Shown: positions 20,074 to 30,838 of the stretch, one piece after another
Numbering within the stretch: the stretch's first letter is position 1
Layout: each line of letters begins with the position of its first letter
Origin: an uncultured Mycoplasmatota bacterium
GTDB taxonomy: Bacteria > Bacillota_I > Bacilli_A > RF39 > UBA660
Reading direction: 5' to 3'
Assembly (NCBI GenBank): GCA_947574085.1
Contig: CANPIH010000005.1
Span: 1-39,777 of the forward strand
Length of the DNA: 39,777 nt
Translations under genes and position numbers: made by a program
The notes under the pieces: generated by a model
Told to the model about the DNA's origin: nothing
The model's input: the letters and a program-made list of their open reading frames with translations, nothing else
Database searches by the model: none

Positions 20074-21834
20074 ATGCAAACAGGGATATTGAAAAAAATT
20101 GATGTTTTAGTCGAAATGACAGAGTCTACAGCAAATGCAGATACTTTAAAAGCAGAACTAAAAGAGATCGAAATAGAAATAGAAGAGTTAAAAGAAGAAC
20201 TCGTTCTTTTACGTGATTCAAGAGAAAGCGAAAAATATTTTAAAATTAGTGAAAAACAAGTAGATGAAAATATTAAAGTAAGTTTAGAAGCAAAAATTAG
20301 AAAACAAGAAAAAGCTATAAGAAAATTACAAAAAGAAATTGATTCGGTTGTTGTAGAGGAATCCAATTATCATAATCGTATTGCCAAATTAAAAGAAGAA
20401 ATTGCATTAAGTAATGAATATATTTCAATTATTAATAAACGTATTTTTAATATATCGGAAGGCAATACAAAAGAATATTATGAAAATGTTTTAAAAGATG
20501 AGACAGAAAAAATTAATAATTTAACCACTTCTTTAGAAACTTTAGAAAGTAAAGATAAAGAAACTTTAGAAAACTTGAATTATTTAAATTTAGCAATGGA
20601 AGAAATGAATAACAAGCTTTCAGATGAAAAAGCAAGATTATTAGAGACCAAAAATAATTTAGGTGGTCCATCATCTTATATTGATGAAGAATTGAAAGAA
20701 CAGGACGATAAACATATAAGTGAGTTACAAAAGAAAATAGCCGATTTAGAAAAAAGAAGATTAGAAATAATAACTGATCCAGCTATAATAGCTAGTGAAG
20801 CTAAACAATTATTAGTAGAAGACAATCGTAGTAGTGCCTTAGTTAAAATTCAAGAATTGGTAACTATCGTTAAGTCAAAACCTTATATGGATATCCCAAG
20901 TAGTAATGAACTTACCGCTATGTTGGAAGAAGAAGAAGAAATTGCAACGTCTGCTCGAGACGAATTTGCATCGTTAATTGACACAAAGAACTATTCAAGT
21001 GGCGACACAGAAGTTATTGAAGAAAGAATTAATTTTTTAAATAGTGAAATATCTTCTTTAGAAGAAAGAATTAGATTGGCTAAAGAAGAAATTACAAATA
21101 TCGATAACGTACAATTTAAAAATATAGTAAATCATTTAAGTAACACTATAGAAGTATACAATCAATTGCAAAAAGAATTAGGAGAATATAAAATTATTAT
21201 CGAAACGGAAAATGAAGATAAAACTCCAAAAAGACGTGCTATTTTAGCATCTGCTTTTGATCGTAAGCAAAAAGAATTGGTAGACGTTGCCAATATAATT
21301 GAGCATTATAAAGAAGACCAAAAAGTATTGATTAATAAAGCGTTTGTACTAGAAACAAACGAAATTAAAAATTATGAACAAGAAATAGAAAAAAAGAAAC
21401 AAGAAATTCGTGAAATGGAATTTTTACTTGAAACCGCTAGCAAGGCAAAAGATGTTTTAGCTATTGAAAATGATAAACAAAAATTAAAAGATTTAGATAC
21501 CGCAGTTAAGAATATTAAACACCGCCAAAAATATGGTCAAACACCAAGTGAAATTTATGATGAAATTGAAATTTATTTAGGAACCGCGGATTTGGATTCT
21601 TATAAATATGAAGAAAAATCTAATAAAAGTCCAATTTTTACATCTTATACACCAATAGAACCTCAAGAGGTATTTGAAGAATTGCCGAGTTTAGAGGAAA
21701 ATGAACTTTCTGCTGAAAATTTAGAAAAAGAAGAATCTATTGAAAATCTTGAAGTTAATGAAGAAAATAACTTTGTTATCGGAGAATACAATAACACTCT
21801 TTCTACTTCAGAAAATCAAAATGAAAATCAATAA
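20074..21834 (+). CDS. Large coiled-coil protein of unknown function
   Basis: Continuous E/K/L-rich heptad-like sequence with no evident TM or enzymatic motif. ATG 20074 with AAAGGGAG upstream (track start 20011). Confidence 0.75.
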   Translation: MQTGILKKIDVLVEMTESTANADTLKAELKEIEIEIEELKEELVLLRDSRESEKYFKISEKQVDENIKVSLEAKIRKQEKAIRKLQKEIDSVVVEESNYHNRIAKLKEEIALSNEYISIINKRIFNISEGNTKEYYENVLKDETEKINNLTTSLETLESKDKETLENLNYLNLAMEEMNNKLSDEKARLLETKNNLGGPSSYIDEELKEQDDKHISELQKKIADLEKRRLEIITDPAIIASEAKQLLVEDNRSSALVKIQELVTIVKSKPYMDIPSSNELTAMLEEEEEIATSARDEFASLIDTKNYSSGDTEVIEERINFLNSEISSLEERIRLAKEEITNIDNVQFKNIVNHLSNTIEVYNQLQKELGEYKIIIETENEDKTPKRRAILASAFDRKQKELVDVANIIEHYKEDQKVLINKAFVLETNEIKNYEQEIEKKKQEIREMEFLLETASKAKDVLAIENDKQKLKDLDTAVKNIKHRQKYGQTPSEIYDEIEIYLGTADLDSYKYEEKSNKSPIFTSYTPIEPQEVFEELPSLEENELSAENLEKEESIENLEVNEENNFVIGEYNNTLSTSENQNENQ

Positions 21835-21866
21835 AAAAAATGTTTTAAGTAACATTTTTTTTTTAA
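21832..21866. terminator. Bidirectional Rho-independent terminator
   Basis: AAAAAAAATGTTTTAAGTAACATTTTTTTTT between convergent genes. Confidence 0.8.
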
Positions 21867-22549
21867 ATTAATTTATTTTTATAAAGGTTCGAATTATCAA
21901 ATTCTTTATTCATTAAAAATTCATGGATTATTTCTTCTTGGTTTTCAACAGCAATTTCCTCTATACGATCAACACGACATTTTTCACTTAACAAAATAGC
22001 TTCAATTTTAGAAACAGCATTCTCAATTTTATCGTTTACAACTACATAATTGTATTTTGAAATTTCATTAATCTCTTGATATGCGGTTTGAAATCTTTTT
22101 ATAATTTGTTCATTGTTTTCTTTTCCTCTTGCTTTAATTCTTCGTTTTACTTCTTCCATACTAGGTGCCATTATAAAGATTAAAATGGTTTCAGGAAAAA
22201 TTTCTTTAACTTTTTGTGCACCTTGTACTTCAATTTCCAAAATCACGTCTTGTCCATTTTCTAATTTCTCTTTAATTTCTTTTTTTGGTGTTCCATAATA
22301 ATTCATATTGTGAACAAAAGCATACTCTAAAAATTCATTTTTTTCTATTTTTTTTATAAAATCCTCTTTTGAAATAAAATAGTACTCTTTTCCATTAATT
22401 TCACCTTCACGCATATCTCTTGATGTATAAGAAATTGATAGTGCCAAATTTGGATTTCTTTGAAGCAAAGCAGAAATAACTGCTCCTTTTCCAGCACATG
22501 TAGTTCCAGAAATAATAATTAAATTTCCTTGTTTTTTTTGTTTTATCAT
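21863..22549 (-). CDS. gmk: Guanylate kinase
   Basis: SGTTCAGKGAV P-loop, TSRDMREGEINGKEYYFISKEDF, NYYGTPKKEI, LEIEVQGAQKVK. Confidence 0.93.
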   Translation of the reverse strand: MIKQKKQGNLIIISGTTCAGKGAVISALLQRNPNLALSISYTSRDMREGEINGKEYYFISKEDFIKKIEKNEFLEYAFVHNMNYYGTPKKEIKEKLENGQDVILEIEVQGAQKVKEIFPETILIFIMAPSMEEVKRRIKARGKENNEQIIKRFQTAYQEINEISKYNYVVVNDKIENAVSKIEAILLSEKCRVDRIEEIAVENQEEIIHEFLMNKEFDNSNLYKNKLI

Positions 22550-22674
22550 AACGACACCTTTCTTTTTTAGAATTATAACATACTATTTCTTTTAAAAAAA
22601 TAAAAAAACTTAGAAATGTCTTTACTTTATTTTTAGAAATTTGTATAATGTTCTCTAGAAATGAGGTATATTAA

Positions 22675-23214
22675 ATGGAATTAAAAGGAAGTAAAACAGA
22701 AAGTAATTTAATGGCTGCTTTTGCTGGAGAGAGTCAAGCAAGAAATAAATATACATACTATGCTTCTAAAGCAAAAAAAGAAGGGTATGAACAAATAGCA
22801 TCTATTTTTGAAGAAACTGCTAATAACGAAAAAGAACATGCAAAACTATGGTTCAAAGCTTTACACAATGGTGAAGTTCCAGATACATTAACAAATCTTA
22901 AAGACGCAGCTACAGGTGAAAATTACGAATGGACAGAAATGTACAAAGAATTTGCAGATACAGCAAGAGAAGAAGGATTTATGGATATTGCCAATCTTTT
23001 TGAAATGGTTGGAGAAATTGAAAAAAATCACGAAGAAAGATATATGAAATTGGTTGGCAATATCGAAGAAGATTTGGTATTTCAAAAGGGAAAAGAAACT
23101 GTATGGATTTGTAGAAATTGTGGACATATTTCTGTAGGAGAAAAAGCTCCAATAGTTTGTCCAGTGTGTAAACATCCACAAAGTTTTATGGAATTGAAAG
23201 CTGAAAATTATTAA
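22675..23214 (+). CDS. Rubrerythrin
   Basis: [16 protein letters not shown] diiron motifs, C-terminal CRNCGH...CPVCKHP rubredoxin-like domain. Confidence 0.96.
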   Translation: MELKGSKTESNLMAAFAGESQARNKYTYYASKAKKEGYEQIASIFEETANNEKEHAKLWFKALHNGEVPDTLTNLKDAATGENYEWTEMYKEFADTAREEGFMDIANLFEMVGEIEKNHEERYMKLVGNIEEDLVFQKGKETVWICRNCGHISVGEKAPIVCPVCKHPQSFMELKAENY

Positions 23215-23242
23215 AAAGTACAAAAAAAGTGCTTTTTTTTAT
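23214..23242 (+). terminator. Rho-independent terminator
   Basis: AAAGTAC-AAAAAAA-GTGCTTTTTTTT. Confidence 0.6.
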
Positions 23243-23281
23243 GTTTTATGATATAATAGCGCCAGAAAAGAGGGGATTTGG

Positions 23282-24310
23282 ATGTCAAAAAATGAAATCT
23301 CTAGAAAAGAAGAAGAGAATATCAAAAAAGATGTTGTTCATGTAATTAAAAATAAAGTTATAGAAGAAGTAAATAAAGAAATAAAAATATCTATTTTAGA
23401 GAATACTAAAAAATACAAAGAAGACTTAAAAGAAGAACTATTAGAAGATGTAAATAATGAAGTCGAAGAGTTTATGAAAAAAGAAGAAAAAAGAATTTTG
23501 AAAGGGAAAAATATTTCTATATTTAAAAGAGATATTGTTATTGTTTTATTTTTAGGAATTATTCTTTATTTTGGATATTGTTTATTTGATGTAAAATATT
23601 TTAATTTTATGAAGTCTGAGTGTGAAAAATCTGGAACTTGTTCTGTACCAGAAAATATAAATCAATCAGATGGAGAATCTAAGGAGCAAACTCCAGAAGT
23701 TGTAAAAGATAAAAATTGGTATATAACCAATTATGGTTATCTTATGGAAAATATAAAACTATCTTTAAACGCTGACAATGTTAGTGCTTATTACTTATAT
23801 AGTAAAGATCGACGAGTAAGCGAAATGAAATCATCTGTATTACTAAATATTGCATATAAGAATGTAAATGCAAAAAATATAAAAACCAATTCAGTAAATA
23901 TTACAATTGAAGGAAAAGATTTAAAAGATGCTTTTTTAAAAGTTTTTGGGTCAATGGCAAATTATAAGCCAGACGATTTTGCTTACAACTGTTTACAGTT
24001 TAAATACAATCAAGATAAAGACAAATATACAGCTGATAATAAAAAATGTCCTACTTCTAGTAACAAAATAATAGAAACAATTGATGATATGTATGAAGAA
24101 GGAGATGTTTTATATATACTCACAAATGCCACACTATTCAATGAAGTAGAGAATAGTTTTTATACTTTTGACAATTTATATGAACCAGAAGTTTCTGGAG
24201 TAAATGAAAACGATTTAAATGCAAACGCTAGGCGTTTAAATCGTTACCAATACCAATTTAAAAAAATGGAAGATAATTACTACTTGGATTCAATTATTAA
24301 ATTGAGATAA
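23282..24310 (+). CDS. Hypothetical single-TM protein
   Basis: Charged coiled-coil N-terminus, one TM (IVIVLFLGIILYFGYCLF), then an extracytoplasmic-looking domain. Confidence 0.75.
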   Translation: MSKNEISRKEEENIKKDVVHVIKNKVIEEVNKEIKISILENTKKYKEDLKEELLEDVNNEVEEFMKKEEKRILKGKNISIFKRDIVIVLFLGIILYFGYCLFDVKYFNFMKSECEKSGTCSVPENINQSDGESKEQTPEVVKDKNWYITNYGYLMENIKLSLNADNVSAYYLYSKDRRVSEMKSSVLLNIAYKNVNAKNIKTNSVNITIEGKDLKDAFLKVFGSMANYKPDDFAYNCLQFKYNQDKDKYTADNKKCPTSSNKIIETIDDMYEEGDVLYILTNATLFNEVENSFYTFDNLYEPEVSGVNENDLNANARRLNRYQYQFKKMEDNYYLDSIIKLR

Positions 24311-24424
24311 CAATAAAATATATTGATAATGTATTGAATATATATACCTAAGATTAAAAAATATGAAAACAAAGGTTAAAAATTATAATTCTTTACTTTT
24401 GATTTATGATATAATATATATAAG

Positions 24425-24655
24425 TAAACGTTGAAAATACAGTTTAGTAGTTTTCTTTTTTCTTCAAACAGAGATTAGGTAGGATACGCTGAGACTACTT
24501 AAAGATACAAAAGAAAATGAATTTCGCTATGTTTGAGTTTAAATCGTAAAGTATGCGTTAAATCTAAATAAAGTGCTAGAATAAATTCTAGAATTTGGGT
24601 GGTACCACGGAAATATATTTTCGTCCCTTACAATTTTTTGTAAGGGCTTTTTTTA
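24425..24655 (+). ncRNA. T-box leader, phenylalanine-responsive
   Basis: T-box sequence TTGGGTGGTACCACGG (24596-24611), terminator CCCTTAC-loop-GTAAGGGCTTTTTTT, candidate specifier TTC at about 24523; precedes pheS. Confidence 0.93.
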
Positions 24656-24698
24656 AATTTAATGTAGCTCAAAGTGGAGATAGAAAAGAGGAAAAAAT

Positions 24699-25751
24699 AT
24701 GAAAGAAAAAGTTGAAAATTTAAAATACGAAGCCTTAGAAAAAATTAGTAAATCTGAAAATTTAAAAGAAGTAAATGAACTTAAGATAACTTATTTAGGA
24801 AAAAAAGGTTTTATCAATGATCTTACGGCTTATTTAAAGGAATTAAGTAATGAAGAAAAAAAGGAATTTGGGAAAGTTTTAAATGGTTTAAAAACAGAAA
24901 TTAGTGAAAAATTAGATAAAAAAATAAAATATTATGAAGAGAAAGAATTAAATGAAAAATTAAATAAGGAACAAATTGATATCACTTTACCTGGGGTGGC
25001 TATCCCTATGGGTTCTCCTAATATTTTAGAGTGTATTATAGAAGAAGTGGAAAGTGTTTTTATGTCTATGGGGTATGACGTTGTGGATGGACCAGAAGTA
25101 GAGGAAGACAAGTTTAATTTTGAGCTTCTAAATATTCCAAAAGGCCATCCAGCGAGAGATGCTCAAGATACTTTTTACTTATGTGATGAAGAAATACTGT
25201 TGCGTAGTCAAACCTCTCCTGTACAAGCAAGAACTATGTTATCTGCGGGAGGTAATATTCCGATTCGCATGATTTGTCCTGGTAAAACGTATCGAAGAGA
25301 CGATGACGATGCTACACATTCTCATCAATTCATGCAGATTGAAGGATTACTTGTGGATAAAAATGTAAGTCTTTCTGATTTAAAAGGAACAATGGATATT
25401 GTGTTCAAAAAGCTATTTGGTGAAGATTGCGAGACAAGATTTCGCCCTAGTTATTATCAGTTTACCGAACCATCTGTAGAAACAGATATTTCTTGTTTTG
25501 TATGTAAAGGGATCGGATGCAGTTTGTGTAAAAATACAGGGTGGATTACGGTAAGTGGTGCTGGTATTGTACATCCAAACGTCTTAAAAAATTGTGGATA
25601 TGACCCAAGTGTCTGGACAGGTTTTGCTTTTGGTTTTGGAGCAGAACGACTTGCGATGTTAAAATATGGAATAAATGATATACGAACGTTTTACAATACT
25701 GATCTAAGAGAAATACGTACATTTGATAGAGAGGAGAAAGACAATGATTAG
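24699..25751 (+). CDS. pheS: Phenylalanyl-tRNA synthetase alpha subunit
   Basis: GPEVEEDKFNFELLNIPKGHPARDAQDTFYL, HSHQFMQIEGLLVD, GFAFGFGAERLAMLKYGI. Confidence 0.97.
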   Translation: MKEKVENLKYEALEKISKSENLKEVNELKITYLGKKGFINDLTAYLKELSNEEKKEFGKVLNGLKTEISEKLDKKIKYYEEKELNEKLNKEQIDITLPGVAIPMGSPNILECIIEEVESVFMSMGYDVVDGPEVEEDKFNFELLNIPKGHPARDAQDTFYLCDEEILLRSQTSPVQARTMLSAGGNIPIRMICPGKTYRRDDDDATHSHQFMQIEGLLVDKNVSLSDLKGTMDIVFKKLFGEDCETRFRPSYYQFTEPSVETDISCFVCKGIGCSLCKNTGWITVSGAGIVHPNVLKNCGYDPSVWTGFAFGFGAERLAMLKYGINDIRTFYNTDLREIRTFDREEKDND

Positions 25752-28113
25752 TTTAGAGTGGGTAAGTGACTATATTGACATCCAAAATGAAAATTTACAA
25801 GAATTAGCAGTAAAAATTACAAAGGCTGGAATTAATGTAGAAAAAGTTATAACCAATCGTATTGAGAATTTAGTGATTGGAGAAATTTTAGAATGTGAAG
25901 ATCATCCCAATAGCGATCATTTACATGTTTGTCAAGTTTGTATTGGAAACAGCAAAACCCAAATTGTTTGTGGAGCGTCCAATGTACGCAAAGGATTAAA
26001 AGTCATTGTTGCTTTAGAAGGAGCGGTATTACCAGAAAATTTTGAAATCAAGAAAAGCACTATACGAGGTGTAGAATCGAATGGAATGATCTGTGCCTTA
26101 TTTGAACTTGGAGTGGAAGAAAAAACCGAAGAAAACTATAACAAAGGAATTTATGAAATGCCTGAAAATGCACCAGTTGGAGTAGATGCTTTAAAATATC
26201 TAGGATACGATGATACTTTGTATGAACTTGATATTCACAAACATAGGAACAATGATTGTTATTACCATATTGGCTTTGCGTATGAAATTGGTTCTATTTT
26301 GAATAAAAAAGTAACTTTACCAAATCTTGATTTTAAAGAAGAAAAAGATTCTATAGAAAACTATTTTTCTTTAAAAGTGGAAACAAAGAAATGCCCATTT
26401 TATCTTGCCAAAATGGTAACAAATATAAAATTGGGAGAATCTCCAGAATTTATTAAAAAAAGATTAATTCGTGCTGGAATGCGTCCAATAAATAATGTAG
26501 TTGATATTTCAAATTATGTAATGCTTGAATTTGGTCAGCCTCTTCACTTTTTTGATAAAGACAAATTAGGAGACAAAATTGTGGTTCGTGATGCTTTAGA
26601 AAAAGAAGCAATTACAACGCTAGACCATAAAGATAGAATTTTAAAATCAAGTGATATTGTAATTACGGATGGTGTGCGTCCTGTTTGTATTGCGGGAGTA
26701 ATGGGTGGATTAAATACGGATGTGGATGATGCTACCAAAACAATTTTAATTGAAAGTGCTATTTTTGATGCTGTAAGTATACGAAATACATCTTCTCATT
26801 TAAATTTAAGAAGTGAAGCAAGCATTCGCTATGGAAAAGGTTTAAGTTACGAATATACCGAGATGGCAATTAAAAGAGCTTGTCATTTACTTGAAAAGTA
26901 CGCTGGAGCTACTATTCTCTCTGGAATGATTTTTCATGATAAAATTGACAAAACACCTAAAAAAGTAGTATTTAAAGCTTTAGACGTTAACAAAATGTTA
27001 GGAATTGAAATTGATACAAAAGATATGGAAGCAGAATTAAATCGTTTAGGTTTTCCTTATACTTTAGATAAAGATTTATTTACAGTAACTATACCAAGTC
27101 GAAGATTAGATATTGATGCAAATGTTAATGACATAGCTGAAGAAATTGGACGACTTTATGGATACCATAATCTGGTTTCAACTTTACCAATAGGTAAGAC
27201 TCGTCGTGGAACGTACGTCGGAGATGTATGTTTGCGTAAAAGTATAAGTAAACGTTTAAGAAGCTTAGGTTTAAATGAATGTAAAACTTATACGCTTACA
27301 AGTCCTGATATGGCAAGCCTTTTTAAATATGATGAAAGAGAAAATCTTATTTTGCCTAATGCTATGAGTGTGGATAAGAGTGTTTTGCGTACCACTATAC
27401 TTCCATCTTTATTAAATACTTACGAATACAATAAAAAAAGAAATGTGAAAGATATTCTTCTTTACGAAATAGCCAAAACGTACGATAAAGAATTTAAAGA
27501 AATTACCAAAGTAGCTATTTTAATGAAAGGGAGCTATTTACTAAATGAATGGCAAAAAAATATTATAAAAGTTGATTTTTACTTATTAAAAGGGATTGTA
27601 GAAAATTTATTCGATTATTTAGGATTTAAAAATCGCTATACATTTGTGCAACAAACAATAGATAGTTTACATCCAGGAATTTCAGCAGATATTTATTTAG
27701 ATAGAAAGAAAATTGGTATTATTGGTAGAATCCATCCAAGTATAAAAAAAGAAGACTTATATGTATGTGAATTTTCGATGAAAGCTTTGTATGAAGCCAA
27801 TGTAAAACCAATTCGATTTAAAGAAGCTAGTAAATATCCAGAGATTAATAAAGACATTGCTTTTATTGTCGATAACTCTATTGATAGCGAAACTATAAAA
27901 AATGCGATTAAAAAAGAAGGAAGAAGAATATTAGATACAGTCGAAGTATTTGATTTGTATCCAAATATAGAAGAAGGAAAAAAATCAATTGCATACAAAC
28001 TTATATTTAAGGACAATACTAGAACATTAGAAGAAGAAGAAGTTATGGAAGTATTGAGTGCCATTATTCAAAAAATAACTAATGAGTTTAATGCAAAGTT
28101 AAGGGATAAATAA
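25744..28113 (+). CDS. pheT: Phenylalanyl-tRNA synthetase beta subunit
   Basis: tRNA-binding EMAP-like N-terminus (HPNSDHLHVCQV), B3/B4 and B5 regions, FDX-ACB C-terminus; ATG 25744 overlaps the pheS stop. Confidence 0.97.
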   Translation: MISLEWVSDYIDIQNENLQELAVKITKAGINVEKVITNRIENLVIGEILECEDHPNSDHLHVCQVCIGNSKTQIVCGASNVRKGLKVIVALEGAVLPENFEIKKSTIRGVESNGMICALFELGVEEKTEENYNKGIYEMPENAPVGVDALKYLGYDDTLYELDIHKHRNNDCYYHIGFAYEIGSILNKKVTLPNLDFKEEKDSIENYFSLKVETKKCPFYLAKMVTNIKLGESPEFIKKRLIRAGMRPINNVVDISNYVMLEFGQPLHFFDKDKLGDKIVVRDALEKEAITTLDHKDRILKSSDIVITDGVRPVCIAGVMGGLNTDVDDATKTILIESAIFDAVSIRNTSSHLNLRSEASIRYGKGLSYEYTEMAIKRACHLLEKYAGATILSGMIFHDKIDKTPKKVVFKALDVNKMLGIEIDTKDMEAELNRLGFPYTLDKDLFTVTIPSRRLDIDANVNDIAEEIGRLYGYHNLVSTLPIGKTRRGTYVGDVCLRKSISKRLRSLGLNECKTYTLTSPDMASLFKYDERENLILPNAMSVDKSVLRTTILPSLLNTYEYNKKRNVKDILLYEIAKTYDKEFKEITKVAILMKGSYLLNEWQKNIIKVDFYLLKGIVENLFDYLGFKNRYTFVQQTIDSLHPGISADIYLDRKKIGIIGRIHPSIKKEDLYVCEFSMKALYEANVKPIRFKEASKYPEINKDIAFIVDNSIDSETIKNAIKKEGRRILDTVEVFDLYPNIEEGKKSIAYKLIFKDNTRTLEEEEVMEVLSAIIQKITNEFNAKLRDK

Positions 28114-28166
28114 AATATCTTTTTTAATATTATGTTATATTATTAATAAATTTAGGAGGTAGAAAT

Positions 28167-28663
28167 ATGAAACGAAAAGCTGAAGTAATACTATTAAACC
28201 AATTAGTATCTTTAAACGAATACCAAAAATGTATAGAAAAAAATATTTATCCTTTAGCAATAAAATTAAATGAAGATGAAACAGCAATTTTTCAAAAATG
28301 CAAACAGTATCAAAATTTTTTAAATGTAAGTACAAGTTTTAAAATATTGCTTGATTTTTATATTTTAACTTCTAATCTGGATAATAAAAAAGCAGTAATA
28401 TTTTATTTGAATCCGTATATTTTAAGAAAAAAAATAACAAGAGATGAAGTTTTTGTAAATACTTTTATAGATTTTGATAACCAAGTAAAATTTGTAGATT
28501 ATATTTCTGAATCTCAGGGATTTGATTTAGATGCACCTCGCATAGTTTTTAGAAAAAACCTAGAAAATTACTAAGAAAATGGGATTATTATGGCGAATGG
28601 AATGATGATATTTCTCAAGGAGAAGATTTACTAATTTTGGCTCATAAACTAATAAAATCCTAA
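28167..28663 (+). CDS. Hypothetical protein with apparent -1 frameshift (0 frame ends at 28574; -1 frame continues to 28663)
   Basis: RBS AGGAGG. After A_AAA_AAC at 28553-28559 the -1 frame reads KPRKLLRKWDYYGEWNDDISQGEDLLILAHKLIKS*. Confidence 0.5.
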
Positions 28664-28710
28664 CATTGGTAATTCCACTAAATATATAAAAAAGTTTTTC
28701 TTTTTTATTT

Positions 28711-28740
28711 TTCACTCTTCTTTCACAAATACGTTATACT
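28711..28740 (+). promoter_or_regulatory. Candidate response-regulator box TTCAC-N6-TTCAC plus -10
   Basis: TTCACTCTTCTTTCACAAATACGTTATACT upstream of the response regulator gene; 11-bp period direct repeat, 8 bp before TATACT. Confidence 0.55.
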
Positions 28741-28763
28741 ATTAGTTAATAGGAAGTGAATCA

Positions 28764-29426
28764 ATGAAAGTGTTAATTGTAGATGACGAAGAATTAATTC
28801 GTGATGTTATTAAAGAATATTTAAAATTAGAGAAAATTGAGTATGAAGAAGCTAGTGATGGATATGAAGCTATTGAAAAAATAAAAAAGAATTCTTTTGA
28901 TGTTGTAATTATGGATATTATGATGCCAAAAATGGATGGTTACAGTGCTGTAAAAGAGATACGTAAATGGAGTCAAGTGCCATTTATTATGTTAAGTGCT
29001 AGAAACGAAGAATACGATAAGCTCACCTGTTTTGATATAGGAGTTGATGACTATGTAACGAAGCCTTTTAGTCCAAGAGAGGTTATCGCACGCATTAAGG
29101 CTGTAACTAAAAGAAATCAAACTAGTAGCTCCTTATATAAATTTAAAGGTTTAGAAATTAACTCCTCTGCTCATGAAGTTTATGTAAATAAAAAGAAAAT
29201 TTATTTAACCCCTAAAGAATACGATTTACTAATTTATTTAATAGAAAATAAAAATATTGCTTTGTCTCGTGAAAACTTACTTACTCACATTTGGGGGTTC
29301 GATTTTTATGGAGATGATCGTACAGTAGATACACACATTAAAACATTGCGAAACAGTTTGGGAGAATATCGGGATTTTATTATTACAATTCGGAAAGTAG
29401 GGTATAAGTTTGAATACAAAGAATAA
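28764..29426 (+). CDS. OmpR/PhoB-family response regulator
   Basis: VDDEELIRDV, VVIMDIMMPKMDGY, DDYVTKPFSPREV, winged-helix C-terminus. Confidence 0.97.
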   Translation: MKVLIVDDEELIRDVIKEYLKLEKIEYEEASDGYEAIEKIKKNSFDVVIMDIMMPKMDGYSAVKEIRKWSQVPFIMLSARNEEYDKLTCFDIGVDDYVTKPFSPREVIARIKAVTKRNQTSSSLYKFKGLEINSSAHEVYVNKKKIYLTPKEYDLLIYLIENKNIALSRENLLTHIWGFDFYGDDRTVDTHIKTLRNSLGEYRDFIITIRKVGYKFEYKE

Positions 29427-30831
29427 ATGGCAAGAACTAAAAAATTCTTTTAAAATAAAAAAAAATAGTTTAAATATGAAGACTTTATTTTATTTAATTT
29501 TATTTAGTTTTGGTATTCTTGTATTTTTATGGATTTTTCAAGTATTGTTTTTGCAATTTAGTTACGAACACTATCAAATCAAAAAAATAAATCGCATTGT
29601 AAATCAAATTGATAATATTAATTTAGAAAATTTAGATAATATTTTAACTTCTTTAGCTTATCAAAATGAAGTTTGTATTGAATACGAATCCAATTTTGGA
29701 ACAACAATTACCTATAATACTTTACAAGTAGGATGTGGCTTAGATAAAAATATTAACAGTATTAATAAGATTAAAAATAATTTAAAAAATAAAGACTCAA
29801 AAAAAAGTGGAGTGAAGCTTATAAACCCAACTTACAAAACAAAGGCGTATTTGTATGCTATAAATATAAACACTGGTTACGTATTTGTTTATAGTAGTTT
29901 AGAAGACATTGACTCCACTAGTATTATTCTTAAAGAACAATTAATCTACGTTATGTTTTTAGTTCTTATTTTTGCTTGTTTTATTGCTTATTTTTTATCT
30001 AAAAAAATTACGAAACCTATTATCAATATGACAAAGAAGGCAAGAGAAATGGGAAAAGGTAACTATGATGTCGTATTTAAAGAAAATGGTACTTTAGAAA
30101 TTGATGAACTAGCAAGAACGTTAAACAATACATGTAAGGATATGAAACGAATTGATGAATTGCGTAGAGATTTATTAGCTAATGTTTCTCATGATTTAAA
30201 AACCCCTTTAACCATGATTAAAGCATACGCTGAAATGGTTCGTGATATTTCTTATAAAAATAAGAAAAAACGAAATAAAGATTTAAATATTATTATTGAA
30301 GAAACAGATCGTTTAAATATTTTAGTCAACGATTTATTAGATTTATCTAAATTAGAAGATAACAATGAAAAATTAAATAGAATGTCATATGATTTGGTAG
30401 AACAAATCAATAATGTTTTAAATCGTTACGATATTATAAAAGAAACAGAAAAATATAAATTTGTTTTGGAGTTACCAGAAAAAGCAATAGTAAAAGCGGA
30501 TAAAAATAAAATGAATCAAGTAATTTACAATTTGTTAAATAATGCTATTAATTATACTGGAAAAGATAAAAAAGTACTGATTCGAATAATAGAAAAAGAA
30601 AAAACTTTTCTAGTAGAAATAATTGATACAGGTAAGGGGATTAAAGCTTCGGATATTCCTTATATTTGGGATAAATATTATAAAAATGAAAAAAATCACA
30701 CTCGTAATGTTATTGGTACAGGTATAGGTTTATCAATAGTACGAAATATTTTAGAAATGCACAAATTTAAATATGGGGTAAAAAGCAAAAAAGGACATGG
30801 AACTACTTTTTATTTTGAAATTGTAAAGTGA
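29410..30831 (+). CDS. Sensor histidine kinase
   Basis: Two TMs, HAMP, LLANVSHDLKTPLTMIKAYAEM, N-box (NQVIYNLLNNAINYT), DTGKGI, GTGIGLSIVRNI. Confidence 0.97.
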   Translation: MNTKNKWQELKNSFKIKKNSLNMKTLFYLILFSFGILVFLWIFQVLFLQFSYEHYQIKKINRIVNQIDNINLENLDNILTSLAYQNEVCIEYESNFGTTITYNTLQVGCGLDKNINSINKIKNNLKNKDSKKSGVKLINPTYKTKAYLYAININTGYVFVYSSLEDIDSTSIILKEQLIYVMFLVLIFACFIAYFLSKKITKPIINMTKKAREMGKGNYDVVFKENGTLEIDELARTLNNTCKDMKRIDELRRDLLANVSHDLKTPLTMIKAYAEMVRDISYKNKKKRNKDLNIIIEETDRLNILVNDLLDLSKLEDNNEKLNRMSYDLVEQINNVLNRYDIIKETEKYKFVLELPEKAIVKADKNKMNQVIYNLLNNAINYTGKDKKVLIRIIEKEKTFLVEIIDTGKGIKASDIPYIWDKYYKNEKNHTRNVIGTGIGLSIVRNILEMHKFKYGVKSKKGHGTTFYFEIVK

Positions 30832-30838
30832 TTTAAGT

